Shown: positions 14,533-23,290, counted from the stretch's first letter. The stretch is DNA of 28,233 bases from CAZDET01 sp964504335 (GCA_964504335.1 CAZDET010000061.1:1-28233); one strand, 5' to 3'. A program made the numbers and translations. Notes: a model not told the origin generated them from the sequence alone.

Positions 14533-15936
14533 TTAGAAAGTGATGTACCGCTCAATTGCAGCCTGGGCAATCTGGCTTTGTACGATCGCTCTTAGAATTT
14601 TTAAATCGTAATCCACCAGATCCTTTTCGAGACGCAGCAATTCATCAAAATGGTTACCCGAAGCGCTATAGTCTGTTTGTAAAATCTGAATAGCAGCTCT
14701 GGTAGTTGCTATTTGTTGAGTGTAAAGGTCCAGCCTTAAACGAGCCGTTTCGTAATCCGAAAAGGCTTTCTTGATCAGGGAGAGAAAACGGGTCTCTAGA
14801 TCCAACTTTCGATTTTCAAGTGCAGCAATTCCAAGATTCTCTTCCCGTTCTCTTGCCCTGTATTTTTCACGCCATAATGGAATGCTGACCTTGGCACTTA
14901 GCTGGAAAATATCTCTTCCATTATTCACTGGTGCAGCATCAGATCTGGGATTGACCAGTATATAATCTATTCCTATCCCAAAGGACGGCCTACCTTCCAA
15001 CTCATTGAGCTCAATTGCTTTTTGGGAAGCTTCTTGTTGAAGGGCAAACATCCTGATCATGGGATGATTCTTGCGGATGTGGCTGAGTAAAGTATCCTTA
15101 TTGTAAGGCATAAGGGCAAACTCCAGGGTGTCTTGAACTTCTACTGATGAATCAAGAGGCCGGTTAAGGAGCTGATTTAGATCAGCTACCGGCTTTTCCA
15201 ACTGATTGTCAAGAATCAGCAGTTCCTGCTCCAATTCCTGAATTTTTAAATCTACCCTTAATACATCTGCTGCGCTTCCGTTACCACTCTCTACTTTTGC
15301 CAAAGAAAGTTGCCGGAGTGCTTCAAGAATCCTGACGTTTTCCCTGATTTTGTTTTGGGAAATTTGAATTTCGTAGAATTGGAAATAGGCAGTTTTCACC
15401 TGGAAATCTAATTCCAGTGCCGTACTGGCTACTTTTTCATGCAGCGCCCTGGCGGTAGCTAGCACGACTTCTTCTCTTGCTTCTAATGTGCCAAACCAGG
15501 GGAACATTTGGGAGGCACTAATCCTTGCTTGCTGCGCTCCGAGGCGTGTTTCCACCGGGGATATAAAGGCACCTATGCCAACCTCAGGGTCAGGTAGTTG
15601 ACTGACCTGTGGCCCTTTTTCCAAAGCGGCGAGATATTCCTGATGTAGCGCCTTTAACTCTAAATTGTTGTTTCTTCCTCTTTCCAATAATTCGGGAAGA
15701 GACTGCCCACTTCCCACTAAGGGGCTGAACAGCAGCAAAAGACTAAAAGCTTGTTTGGACTTTGCTTTTGAAGGCGAAAAGAGGCCATTTAGGGTTCTGC
15801 CGAGACCATTTTCAAGGTGCATAGCCAGAGCTACAGGCCGAAAAAAGGGCGAAGACAGGTTCCTAATGAGACTTTTTGTAGCCCAAAGGGTAAAGTCCAA
15901 ACAAGCTCTAATTCTTATGATGATCTGATGGTGCAT
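14533..15936 (-). CDS. TolC/CusC-type outer-membrane efflux protein with an element inserted in its signal peptide
   Basis: Outer-membrane factor of the RND complex, two OEP repeats: LPELLERGRNNNLELKALH begins the first, and the second includes VSIPLWREKYRAREREENLG. From the ATG at 15936 (4 nt after the cusA stop) the protein is 467 residues. Residues 1-9 are MHHQIIIRI, residues 10-64 are encoded by an inserted element, and residue 65 onward resumes as SLLLLFSPLVGSGQ then SLPELL. Without the insert the first 23 residues form a textbook signal peptide. The 165-nt insertion is 55 codons with no stop, so the frame is kept. Translation could start at 15936, giving a signal core buried 64 residues in, or at an internal ATG at 15822 in the element, giving a 40-residue presequence with a basic SKAKSKQAF before the core. 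Function after insertion is uncertain. Confidence 0.9.
   Translation of the reverse strand: MHHQIIIRIRACLDFTLWATKSLIRNLSSPFFRPVALAMHLENGLGRTLNGLFSPSKAKSKQAFSLLLLFSPLVGSGQSLPELLERGRNNNLELKALHQEYLAALEKGPQVSQLPDPEVGIGAFISPVETRLGAQQARISASQMFPWFGTLEAREEVVLATARALHEKVASTALELDFQVKTAYFQFYEIQISQNKIRENVRILEALRQLSLAKVESGNGSAADVLRVDLKIQELEQELLILDNQLEKPVADLNQLLNRPLDSSVEVQDTLEFALMPYNKDTLLSHIRKNHPMIRMFALQQEASQKAIELNELEGRPSFGIGIDYILVNPRSDAAPVNNGRDIFQLSAKVSIPLWREKYRAREREENLGIAALENRKLDLETRFLSLIKKAFSDYETARLRLDLYTQQIATTRAAIQILQTDYSASGNHFDELLRLEKDLVDYDLKILRAIVQSQIAQAAIERYITF
15747..15907. mobile_element. 161-bp MITE-like element with 16-bp terminal inverted repeats
   Basis: The ends are AGCTTGTTTGGACTTT (15748-15763) and its exact reverse complement (15892-15907). 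CTAA occurs immediately outside both ends (15743-15746 and 15908-15911), consistent with a 4-bp target duplication. The interior is also loosely self-complementary (for example AAAAGAGGCCATTTAGG near the left end against AAAAAGTCTCATTAGG read from the right end), so the single strand could fold into one long imperfect hairpin. No transposase is encoded, so it would depend on one in trans. Excising the element plus one CTAA restores a normal tolC signal peptide in frame, which supports recent insertion. I cannot name the family. Confidence 0.82.
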
Positions 15937-15940
15937 TACT

Positions 15941-18900
15941 TTAAATTTGGGGCTGAAAACGGTTCTCCCACCGGAGCTTCCATTCCTGCCAAAGCGAATA
16001 GAATACCGGCACGGTAAACATGGTAATCGTCTGGATGAGCATTCCTCCAAAAGAAGGAATTGCCATAGGCAGCATCACATCGGCTCCTCTGCCGGTTGAG
16101 GTTAATATGGGAAGGAGGGCCAAAATGGTAGTAGCTGTAGTCATTACAGCCGGACGAACCCGCCGTAGGCCTCCCTCCACAACAGCATCCCGAATAGACG
16201 AAATGGAATTGGGTTTGTTCGCTTTGAAACTGTCTCGCAAGAAGGTAGCTACCAATACGCCATCATCGGTAGCAATACCAAACAGTGCCAGAAATCCCAC
16301 CCAGACGGCTACACTCAGGTTGACGGTGCGAATCTGGAACAGATCCCTCATATTGGTGCCGAAGACGTCGAAATCCAGAAACCAAGGTTGGTCGTATAAC
16401 CCGATCATTATGAACCCTCCGGAGAAAGCGATAAAAACCCCGGTAAAGACCATCGTAGAGATGGTGACCGAACTAAACTGGAAATACAGGATCAGAAAAA
16501 TAATGGCTAAAGCAATGGGGACAACAATAGCAAGCCGCTTGTTTGCTCTCACCTGTTGCTCGTAGTTCCCCGCAAAACGATAGCTGATTCCAGCAGGCAC
16601 TTCCAACTGGCCCGATCGTATCTGATCTTCCAGGTAGCGTTGTGCATTATTCACAACTTCTACTTCTGCATATTCCTTTTCCCGATCGAAAAGTATATAG
16701 CCAACCAGAAAACCATCTTCACTTTTGATCGACTGCGGGCCTTGCTCGTATTTAATTTCCACTAATTCCCCAAGCGGAATCTGGCCTCCGTTATCAGATG
16801 GCAGGTAAATACGCTTCAGCATTTCAGGATCGTCTCGCATCTCCCTGGGATACCGGATTCTGATAGCATACCGTTCCCTCCCTTCGACGGTGGTGGTCAT
16901 CGTCATCCCCCCAATTGCGGTCTGAATATGGCGTTGGACTTCTTCAATAGTTAACCCATAGCGACTTATAGCATCCCGATCAATATCGAGTAGCAAATAC
17001 GGCTTGCCAACGATCCGGTCGGCAAATACTGCCGCCTCCTTCACCCCTTCCACTTTTTTGAGGTGTTGCTCTAATTCGAGTCCAAAAGCCTCTATTTGTC
17101 GCAAGTCTGATCCGCGAACCTTAATCCCCATTGGCGCACGCATTCCGGTCTGCAACATGATCAAGCGTGTTTCAATGGGTTGTAACTTCGGAGCAGAAGT
17201 AACTCCAGGTATTTTAGTCGCTTTGACTATTTCATTCCATATGTCATCGGGGTTTTGAATATGATCGCGCCACTGCCGGAAATACTGGCCATTCTTGTCT
17301 GGTATTAATTCCCCGTTTTCACCCCTGAGGTATTCCTTGTTTTCATCGACTTTAAACCGGATGCGATGCCCTCGTTCATCTGTTTTGTATTCCGACTTAT
17401 ACAGGATAACATTTTCGTACATCGACATAGGGGCAGGATCGAGCGCACTTTCCACCCTGCCGGCTTTTCCAACAACTGTTTCTACTTCAGGAATGGCAGT
17501 CACCGCCATATCCAGTAAGCGAAGGTTCTTAATATTTTCCTGCATACCCGAATGGGGCATGGATGTAGGCATTAACAGAAATGAACCCTCATCTAAAGCG
17601 GGCATAAATTCTTCACCGGTCTGTTGAAAGACAATAAATCCCTGGTAAACCAAAAAGGCAACTGCGGCAATGAAGAGCCATTTAAACCTTAGAAGAAACC
17701 GAAGGATCGACTCGTAGAAATGAATGACTAAATAAAAGAAGGCGATCAGTATACCGATGATACTTCCTACGAAAATAAAATTGGTGGCTACGCTATCCGC
17801 TACCCCCAACGGCATCCATACCCTGGCAAGTAGGAAAGTGACAACAGCGGCGTATAGGATATTTTTAAACCAATCAAACCCCCTGGTGTATTTCGGGAAT
17901 GACCTTTGAATAAAGGTACCCAACAGGCCGGCTACGCCGATAAATAGAACGATTACACCTAGTGTAGGCTGAATTAGATAAATCGCAATGACCCCAACAA
18001 TGATTAAAAGGCCATTTCCAATGTAGCGGAAGCTATTTTTGTTAGTGCGGATGGAAAAAAGCGAATGCGCCAAGGCCGGAACAACCGTGATGGCAATAAT
18101 TATGGAAGCAATAAGGGCAAAGGTTTTTGTGAAGGCCAGCGGCTTAAACAGCTTCCCTTCGGCAGCTTCCATAGTAAAGACCGGTATGAAACTAATTACG
18201 GTAGTTGCAACGGCAGTTATAACCGCAGACGCTACTTCTATGGTTGCTTCGTAAATGGTGGTGAGCAAATTTTCGCCTTCAGGAGCAGATTCCATTCGAT
18301 TAACCATACTCTCTGCCAGCACGATGCCCATATCCACCATCGTTCCGATGGCAATGGCAATCCCCGATAATGCGACGATATTGGCATCTACTCCGAAATA
18401 CCGCATCGCAATGAAACACATCAATACCGCTACGGGTAAAGTGGCTGATACCAGGAGAGAAGACTTTAGATTGAAAAGCATTAAGATCACCACAGTAATG
18501 GTGATTAAGATTTCTAAAGTAAGTGCCTCCTGAAGCGTACCAATAGTTTCATTAATGAGTTGGGTCCGATCGTAAAATGGGATAATCTTGACCTGTGAAA
18601 CGGTACCGTCTGCTAACGTTTTTGTGGGAAGGCCGGGGGCTATTTCGGCAATCTTTTCTTTGACATTTTGAATAACGGCTAATGGATTGGCTCCATATCG
18701 GGCCACTACGACGCCGCCAACTGCTTCGGCACCGGATTTATCCAGCACCCCCCGGCGTATAGCCGGGCCAATGCTGACTTTGGCAATATCTCCAATGCGG
18801 ATGGGGACATTGTTCTTAGCCCGGATTACCCCTTTTTCGATGTCTTCAATCGTTTCGACATAACCGAGGCCTCTCACAAAGTACTCGGCCATATTGATTT

Positions 18901-19621
18901 CAATGGTTTGGGCTCCCACATCCAGGTTGCTGCTTCGGATCGCGCGCATTACCTGATCGAGGGTGATGCCATACGTTTTCATGGCATCCGGGTCAACATC
19001 AACCTGGTACTCCTTTACAAAACCACCGATGGAAGCTACTTCCGAAACGCCTTCGGCGGAAGACAAACCATAGCGCACGTAAAAGTCCTGGATGCTTCGG
19101 AGTTCGTGAGGGTTCCATCCTCCCGTTGGCTTCCCTTCCGTATCTCTACCTTCGAGTGTATACCAGAAAATCTGTCCCAGTGCGGTAGCATCCGGCCCTA
19201 GCGTAGACTGTACACCCTCTGGTAAAGTGTTGGCCGGTAGCGAATTAAGTTTCTCAAGAATGCGGCTGCGACTCCAGTAAAAATCTACATGGTCATTAAA
19301 AATGACATAGATGCTGGAAAAGCCAAACATGGAATTACTTCGGATGCTTTTCACCTCTGGGATTCCCAGCAAAGCCGTAGTTAGTGGATAGGTAATTTGG
19401 TCTTCTACATCCTGTGGAGAGCGCCCCATCCATTTGGTAAAAACAATTTGCTGGTTCTCCCCAATATTCGGAATGGCATCTACCGCAACAGGGTCACGGG
19501 GCAGCCAATTCATGCCAAAATCGAAGGGGGCCGTTGCTAATCCCCATCCAACAAAAACGAGAAGTAACAACCAGGCGGCCAATTTATTCTCCAGGAAGAA
19601 TCGAATATATGTTGCTAACAT
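15941..19621 (-). CDS. cusA: CusA/CzcA-type heavy-metal RND efflux pump, enlarged
   Basis: A 1226-residue inner-membrane RND transporter, proton-driven exporter of monovalent metal ions. The N-terminus (LENKLAAWLLLLVFVGWG, then DAIPNIGENQQIVFTKWMGR) and the porter segment VDPDAMKTYGITLDQVMRAI match the heavy-metal RND family. The TM4 relay aspartate is in GTMVDMGIVLAES (D430), and the C-terminal half has GIATDDGVLVATFLRDS. A methionine (M822 in LIMLQTGMRAPMG) aligns with the E. coli CusA Met-relay region, and EEFMPALDEGSFLLMPTSMP is Met-rich, favouring Cu(I)/Ag(I) over divalent ions. About 115 residues (roughly 520-635) with several extra hydrophobic segments are inserted in the middle compared with E. 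coli CusA (about 1047 residues). It precedes tolC with 4 nt between them. Confidence 0.94.
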   Translation of the reverse strand: MLATYIRFFLENKLAAWLLLLVFVGWGLATAPFDFGMNWLPRDPVAVDAIPNIGENQQIVFTKWMGRSPQDVEDQITYPLTTALLGIPEVKSIRSNSMFGFSSIYVIFNDHVDFYWSRSRILEKLNSLPANTLPEGVQSTLGPDATALGQIFWYTLEGRDTEGKPTGGWNPHELRSIQDFYVRYGLSSAEGVSEVASIGGFVKEYQVDVDPDAMKTYGITLDQVMRAIRSSNLDVGAQTIEINMAEYFVRGLGYVETIEDIEKGVIRAKNNVPIRIGDIAKVSIGPAIRRGVLDKSGAEAVGGVVVARYGANPLAVIQNVKEKIAEIAPGLPTKTLADGTVSQVKIIPFYDRTQLINETIGTLQEALTLEILITITVVILMLFNLKSSLLVSATLPVAVLMCFIAMRYFGVDANIVALSGIAIAIGTMVDMGIVLAESMVNRMESAPEGENLLTTIYEATIEVASAVITAVATTVISFIPVFTMEAAEGKLFKPLAFTKTFALIASIIIAITVVPALAHSLFSIRTNKNSFRYIGNGLLIIVGVIAIYLIQPTLGVIVLFIGVAGLLGTFIQRSFPKYTRGFDWFKNILYAAVVTFLLARVWMPLGVADSVATNFIFVGSIIGILIAFFYLVIHFYESILRFLLRFKWLFIAAVAFLVYQGFIVFQQTGEEFMPALDEGSFLLMPTSMPHSGMQENIKNLRLLDMAVTAIPEVETVVGKAGRVESALDPAPMSMYENVILYKSEYKTDERGHRIRFKVDENKEYLRGENGELIPDKNGQYFRQWRDHIQNPDDIWNEIVKATKIPGVTSAPKLQPIETRLIMLQTGMRAPMGIKVRGSDLRQIEAFGLELEQHLKKVEGVKEAAVFADRIVGKPYLLLDIDRDAISRYGLTIEEVQRHIQTAIGGMTMTTTVEGRERYAIRIRYPREMRDDPEMLKRIYLPSDNGGQIPLGELVEIKYEQGPQSIKSEDGFLVGYILFDREKEYAEVEVVNNAQRYLEDQIRSGQLEVPAGISYRFAGNYEQQVRANKRLAIVVPIALAIIFLILYFQFSSVTISTMVFTGVFIAFSGGFIMIGLYDQPWFLDFDVFGTNMRDLFQIRTVNLSVAVWVGFLALFGIATDDGVLVATFLRDSFKANKPNSISSIRDAVVEGGLRRVRPAVMTTATTILALLPILTSTGRGADVMLPMAIPSFGGMLIQTITMFTVPVFYSLWQEWKLRWENRFQPQI

Positions 19622-19626
19622 AAAAC

Positions 19627-19732
19627 CATTTTCAGCTTAATTCTTACGGTACAACCTGGATCTGCAAGGAAGTACCTGAACACAGAAAGCCACTACAATG
19701 CATCCTGCACTGAGTGGTTAAAACTGAAAATG
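19627..19732. repeat. 9-bp inverted repeat bracketing the HYC-cusA spacer
   Basis: CATTTTCAG (19627-19635) and CTGAAAATG (19724-19732) lie at the two ends of the 116-nt spacer between the HYC_CC_PP gene and cusA. The spacer holds no ORF I can support. The repeat may be incidental, a long-range stem, or the edges of an old insertion. Confidence 0.35.
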
Positions 19733-19737
19733 AGCTG

Positions 19738-20166
19738 CTAGCAAAGGAATGTCTGCAATCTTACCGGTAAGTCACAGACGATCAGGGGAGGTTTATAGTT
19801 AAGATACTGAAGAGACTGGTTATCTATGGAGGGCAGTTCAGTATGGAGTGTGATGAACAAGACACTCAATAGAACCGGGCTGAAATTTATTTCGACTTCG
19901 CTGGTCTGAGCATATTGATCTATCTCAGACTTTACATATTGCGTTTCGTCGTCACAACATCCTTTCGACTCTTTTTCGCCGTGGTGTTTCTCGGCATTGT
20001 GCATAGGACAATGGGGCATTGCTTTTTCCTGATGGCAAGCTTCTGCCTCAAAGAAAATTCCTATGCTTTTCAGCTCATTCTGGCAGTAGTGCTTGTTTAG
20101 CACAAAACCAGTGGAACTGATGAACACGAGCAATGCAAGAATGATATGTCCTATTCTATAAATCAA
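19738..20166 (-). CDS. HYC_CC_PP family protein, copper-associated
   Basis: A 142-residue envelope protein at the head of the efflux cluster. The N-terminal hydrophobic segment (IILALLVFISSTGFVL) is a signal peptide or anchor, followed directly by KHYCQNELKSIGIF, the HYC motif. A metal-ligand-rich middle (ACHQEKAMPHCPMHNAEKHHGEK) includes CPMH and a His cluster, then GCCDDE gives the CC motif, and YKPPLI near the C-terminus gives the PP motif. This family is seen in Bacteroidota beside copper-handling genes; its biochemical role is unknown, but the Cys/His/Met content indicates metal binding. The start is TTG at 20166; no ATG lies earlier in the frame and the signal segment begins here. cusA follows after a 116-nt gap. 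Confidence 0.85.
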   Translation of the reverse strand: MIYRIGHIILALLVFISSTGFVLNKHYCQNELKSIGIFFEAEACHQEKAMPHCPMHNAEKHHGEKESKGCCDDETQYVKSEIDQYAQTSEVEINFSPVLLSVLFITLHTELPSIDNQSLQYLNYKPPLIVCDLPVRLQTFLC

Positions 20167-20180
20167 CTATAAAATTTGCG

Positions 20181-20188
20181 CAAAGGTA
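20181..20188 (-). promoter_or_regulatory. -7 box upstream of the efflux cluster
   Basis: On the minus strand TACCTTTG is an exact TAnnTTTG match 14 nt before the TTG start at 20166. No convincing TTG is seen at -33. A weak -33 would fit a promoter that needs an activator, for example a metal-responsive one, but no operator is recognisable. Confidence 0.45.
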
Positions 20189-20235
20189 CAGATAATCAGG
20201 GAAAAGTGCTTTGCTATATTTTGAGGGGTTCACGG

Positions 20236-23145
20236 TCAATCCACCTTTACCAACCGCTTCACCGACTGAGTACCGCCCGCGGTGAGCAGGCGCAAAAAGT
20301 ACACCCCCGAGGGTAGTGCGTCGATCTCCCAAACCAACTGCTCGGAAGCGGTTGGTTGCCAGCGTTGCTGATCGATCACCACGCCACGTGCATCGGCTAA
20401 CTGAAGCTGGAAGGGTTGAGCGGGGCGGGTACCCTCCCACAGAATCCGCAGCTCGTCGGTGGCGGGGACGGGCGATAAGCGCCAGCGTTGTTGGAGTAGA
20501 GCGGCATTCTCATTGCTGCTCACGCAACTGGAAAACGTACCCACCGCTACAGCGCCGGCTGCGTCACCGCACTGTGCGCGCACCTCAAACTCGTATTCGG
20601 TGCAAGACCGTAGATTCGACAGGGCGGCCTGGTTGACAGGCGTACTGACGACCTGCCATTCGGCATTCTGGTCGGTGCGGTAGCGCAGCTCGTACTGGTC
20701 GGCGTCGGTCACTACTCCCCACAGCAGCATTCCCGAAGTAGTATCGATAGGACTGAATTGGAAGGAGATGGGAGCGACGCAAGCCCCGACCGGTGGCGTG
20801 ATTTGGATACAGTAATCCTCAACCTCTCCCTGAGAATTGACAATGGGGCAAGGCGAATCGGTTTGCATAAATTGCATCACGACGCGCATCCGTGTAATGC
20901 CCATTGTGGCAGTGGGAGGAATGGTAAGCGTGCCGCTGAGAGCCCCACCCGACTGGGAGTTGCCCTCATATACCTTTTCACTCGAGGTGATGGAGCCATT
21001 CTGATCCAAATCGATGTAGACCGCAAAGGCCTCCGCAAAGTTGATACTAAAAAAACCCGGAACCAGCCGAATCGGATACGAAGCCCCCTGCGCCAGCGGA
21101 ACGGGATCGATCGTGAGGCCGTAATTCGTATAACTTTCCGCCTCCTCGGTCGACTCATTGATCAGGATATTGCCGATGTTGACTTCGGCAATCCATTCCT
21201 CCTCATTCGATAAGCCGCCGGGCTCGCAGTAAGTGGCATCCAGGCAAGTGCCGCAGCCGGTAGTTCGAAACTCTTGCCGCAGGCCGTAGGCGGTGATGGA
21301 CGTGTCGCAGTCCGATCGGATTTCGTATTCGTAGGCGGTACAGGAGCTGAGGCCGCGCAATTCGGCAAAGGTGGGTACTCGGTTGATTTCCGTCCAGTCG
21401 GATTGCCCGCGTGGGCGATAGCGTAGATCGAATGACTGTGCTACCAGCACCGATTCCCAGCGGATTAGCGCGGTGGAGTCGGTGGTTTGAATAACTTCCG
21501 TTGCGGCAGGTAATTCACAGCAACCATCTGTCTCGAAAAAGAAGCTGGAGGTGTAATTGCTGAATTGCCCCTCTCCGCATTGCCCACGCAGCTGAAATTC
21601 GTAGGTGGTGCATCCGTTAAGGCCGGCAATAACCAGCGGTGGACTTACTGCGCCCAGTTCGATCCATTGTGACGTGTTTGCCAGCCGATAGCGCCCGGAT
21701 ACTGTTTGAAGGCTATCGTTGGCCTTCCACGAGAGCCGAACTGAATCCAACGCCCGGTCAGCTAAGTTGACGGAGGTGGGTGGGAAACAGGTATCGCAAA
21801 GGTCGAGCAGTCGCGTCATGCTGTTTCCGATGTTCAGGCGTCCGCCGGTCAGGGTTATTCCAGCCAGGCTTTCCGTTGGGGTTGTGCCGTCGAGGAGGAG
21901 TTGTTTTAGTAATAATGCGGCTGCGGCCGGATCGCTTTTGGATAATGCCATCAGGCTGGGGCAGGGAGCGGAATAAAGCAGACCAATGGCACCGGTTACG
22001 TGGGGGGTGGCGGCGGAAGTACCCCCGAACAGGCCGTACTGAGCGGAACCGCGGGTGGTGAATACAAGCTCGCCGTAAGCGCCGAGGTCGATAGATTGAG
22101 GACCGAACCCTGCCTGCTCCACTTTATTGTTGAATCGATCGACGTTCGTCACCGACACCAGAAAGTCACTGGGGCATCCGGTTGGAAGGTCACCGGCGAT
22201 ATCCACATTGATTTCCCGATTATCTGTCGCACCTACATTGAGGATGCCGTGGTGGCCGAGGGTATCGTAAAGGGCGCACCAGATGGGGCTATTACCCGGC
22301 TGTCCGTTGGGGAGGCCCCAGCTGGCGTTCGTGGCTACTACAAAGGCCCCTTCGGCACCGTTTGTCGCGTTGTAGCGCATGCGGAATTCAAGCGGATAGC
22401 TGTAGGCCGCAATTACCTCCGACTCGAGGGTAGAAAAATTATTGCGGACCGTCATTAGCTGGACATTCCAATTGACGCCCGCGACGCCAATCTGGTTGTT
22501 TCCGCTTGCCCCAACGATACCCGATACGGAAGTACCGTGGGTGCCACCGTCGATGCGGTCGTCGTCCGTAACGGTACTCCAGCCCAGGTAGTCATCGACG
22601 TATCCGTTGCCGTCGTCGTCAATGTTGTTGCCGGGGATTTCCCGGTGATTTCGCCACAGGTTAGCCTGAATATCGGGATGATCAATATCCACGCCGTTAT
22701 CGATAATACAAACGACAATGGTGTCATTGGTAAAAGTCAGACCGCCCGTAGTGACATCCCAGGCCGACTCGATGTTGAGGTTATTGCCTACTTGTACGGG
22801 ATTGTTGTACTGCCATTGGTCCTGGTAGAGGGTATCATTGGGTATTGCACTGCGCAATTCCAGGAAGTGGTCGAATTGGGCGTTGAGCACTTCGCGGTGC
22901 CCGCGCACGGCGGATAGCAGTTGTTGTTCCTGAACCGCGAAGGGATCGAAGGTAAATGTAAAGACGTGCAGGGGGCGCGACACTGTATCCCGGAGTTCGA
23001 GGCCATCGAATTGCCGCGCCCATCGGGCCGCATTGGTTTGGGGGCCTAGCTGGACGAGCAGGGTGCCCGGTTGATGATCAGTAGTTTGAGCACTTGATTG
23101 AAGTGCAATCAGGCAACAGAGGAGCGAAAGTAAACGCCGGAGCAT
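20236..23145 (-). CDS. Secreted subtilisin-like (S8) protease with Fn3 and GEVED-like domains and a T9SS tail
   Basis: A 969-residue cell-surface serine protease. A signal peptide (LLSLLCCLIALQSSAQ) is followed by a propeptide-like region to about 105 and an S8 catalytic domain (about 105-455). The triad is D149 (CIIDNGVD), H203 (GGTHGTSVSG) and S377 (GGTSAATPHV), with oxyanion N273 (TNASWG). An acidic loop (NNIDDDGNGYVDD) is typical of Bacteroidota S8 proteins and may bind calcium. Next come Fn3-like repeats each ending in a Cys-containing CTxYEF/E segment (CTTYEFQLRGQCG, CTAYEYEIRSDCD, CTEYEFEVRAQCG), with a GEVED-type domain (NSQGEVEDYCIQI) before the last. The C-terminal about 80 residues are a T9SS sorting domain (LSPVPATDELRI, ALPSGVYFLRL). 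Secretion is therefore by T9SS. Substrate unknown; nutrient proteins are likely. Confidence 0.95.
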   Translation of the reverse strand: MLRRLLSLLCCLIALQSSAQTTDHQPGTLLVQLGPQTNAARWARQFDGLELRDTVSRPLHVFTFTFDPFAVQEQQLLSAVRGHREVLNAQFDHFLELRSAIPNDTLYQDQWQYNNPVQVGNNLNIESAWDVTTGGLTFTNDTIVVCIIDNGVDIDHPDIQANLWRNHREIPGNNIDDDGNGYVDDYLGWSTVTDDDRIDGGTHGTSVSGIVGASGNNQIGVAGVNWNVQLMTVRNNFSTLESEVIAAYSYPLEFRMRYNATNGAEGAFVVATNASWGLPNGQPGNSPIWCALYDTLGHHGILNVGATDNREINVDIAGDLPTGCPSDFLVSVTNVDRFNNKVEQAGFGPQSIDLGAYGELVFTTRGSAQYGLFGGTSAATPHVTGAIGLLYSAPCPSLMALSKSDPAAAALLLKQLLLDGTTPTESLAGITLTGGRLNIGNSMTRLLDLCDTCFPPTSVNLADRALDSVRLSWKANDSLQTVSGRYRLANTSQWIELGAVSPPLVIAGLNGCTTYEFQLRGQCGEGQFSNYTSSFFFETDGCCELPAATEVIQTTDSTALIRWESVLVAQSFDLRYRPRGQSDWTEINRVPTFAELRGLSSCTAYEYEIRSDCDTSITAYGLRQEFRTTGCGTCLDATYCEPGGLSNEEEWIAEVNIGNILINESTEEAESYTNYGLTIDPVPLAQGASYPIRLVPGFFSINFAEAFAVYIDLDQNGSITSSEKVYEGNSQSGGALSGTLTIPPTATMGITRMRVVMQFMQTDSPCPIVNSQGEVEDYCIQITPPVGACVAPISFQFSPIDTTSGMLLWGVVTDADQYELRYRTDQNAEWQVVSTPVNQAALSNLRSCTEYEFEVRAQCGDAAGAVAVGTFSSCVSSNENAALLQQRWRLSPVPATDELRILWEGTRPAQPFQLQLADARGVVIDQQRWQPTASEQLVWEIDALPSGVYFLRLLTAGGTQSVKRLVKVD

Positions 23146-23290
23146 AGGTTGCAGTCGTGTTAAGCAGGTAGAACGAAACGCGGAGTGAATTCGGGGGCTC
23201 GAGTCAAACGAAAAGATAGAAACATTTCGCGTCTGTGCGGGGCAATTAACGCGGTTTATGCCGCGGGCTTTACGAAGAGTGGGTAAATGA

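Noticed and set aside
15665..16017. Plus-strand ORFs within the inserted element (87 and 66 residues)
   Set aside because: They run through both the element and flanking tolC/cusA sequence and carry no transposase motif; the element is non-coding or coding only by fusion with tolC.
12437..20235. Attachment-site duplication of the tRNA 3' end at the far edge of the low-G+C region
   Set aside because: I compared the tRNA 3' end with 20160-20235 and saw no direct repeat beyond a short AT-rich resemblance (aaaattt), and no integrase gene is present.
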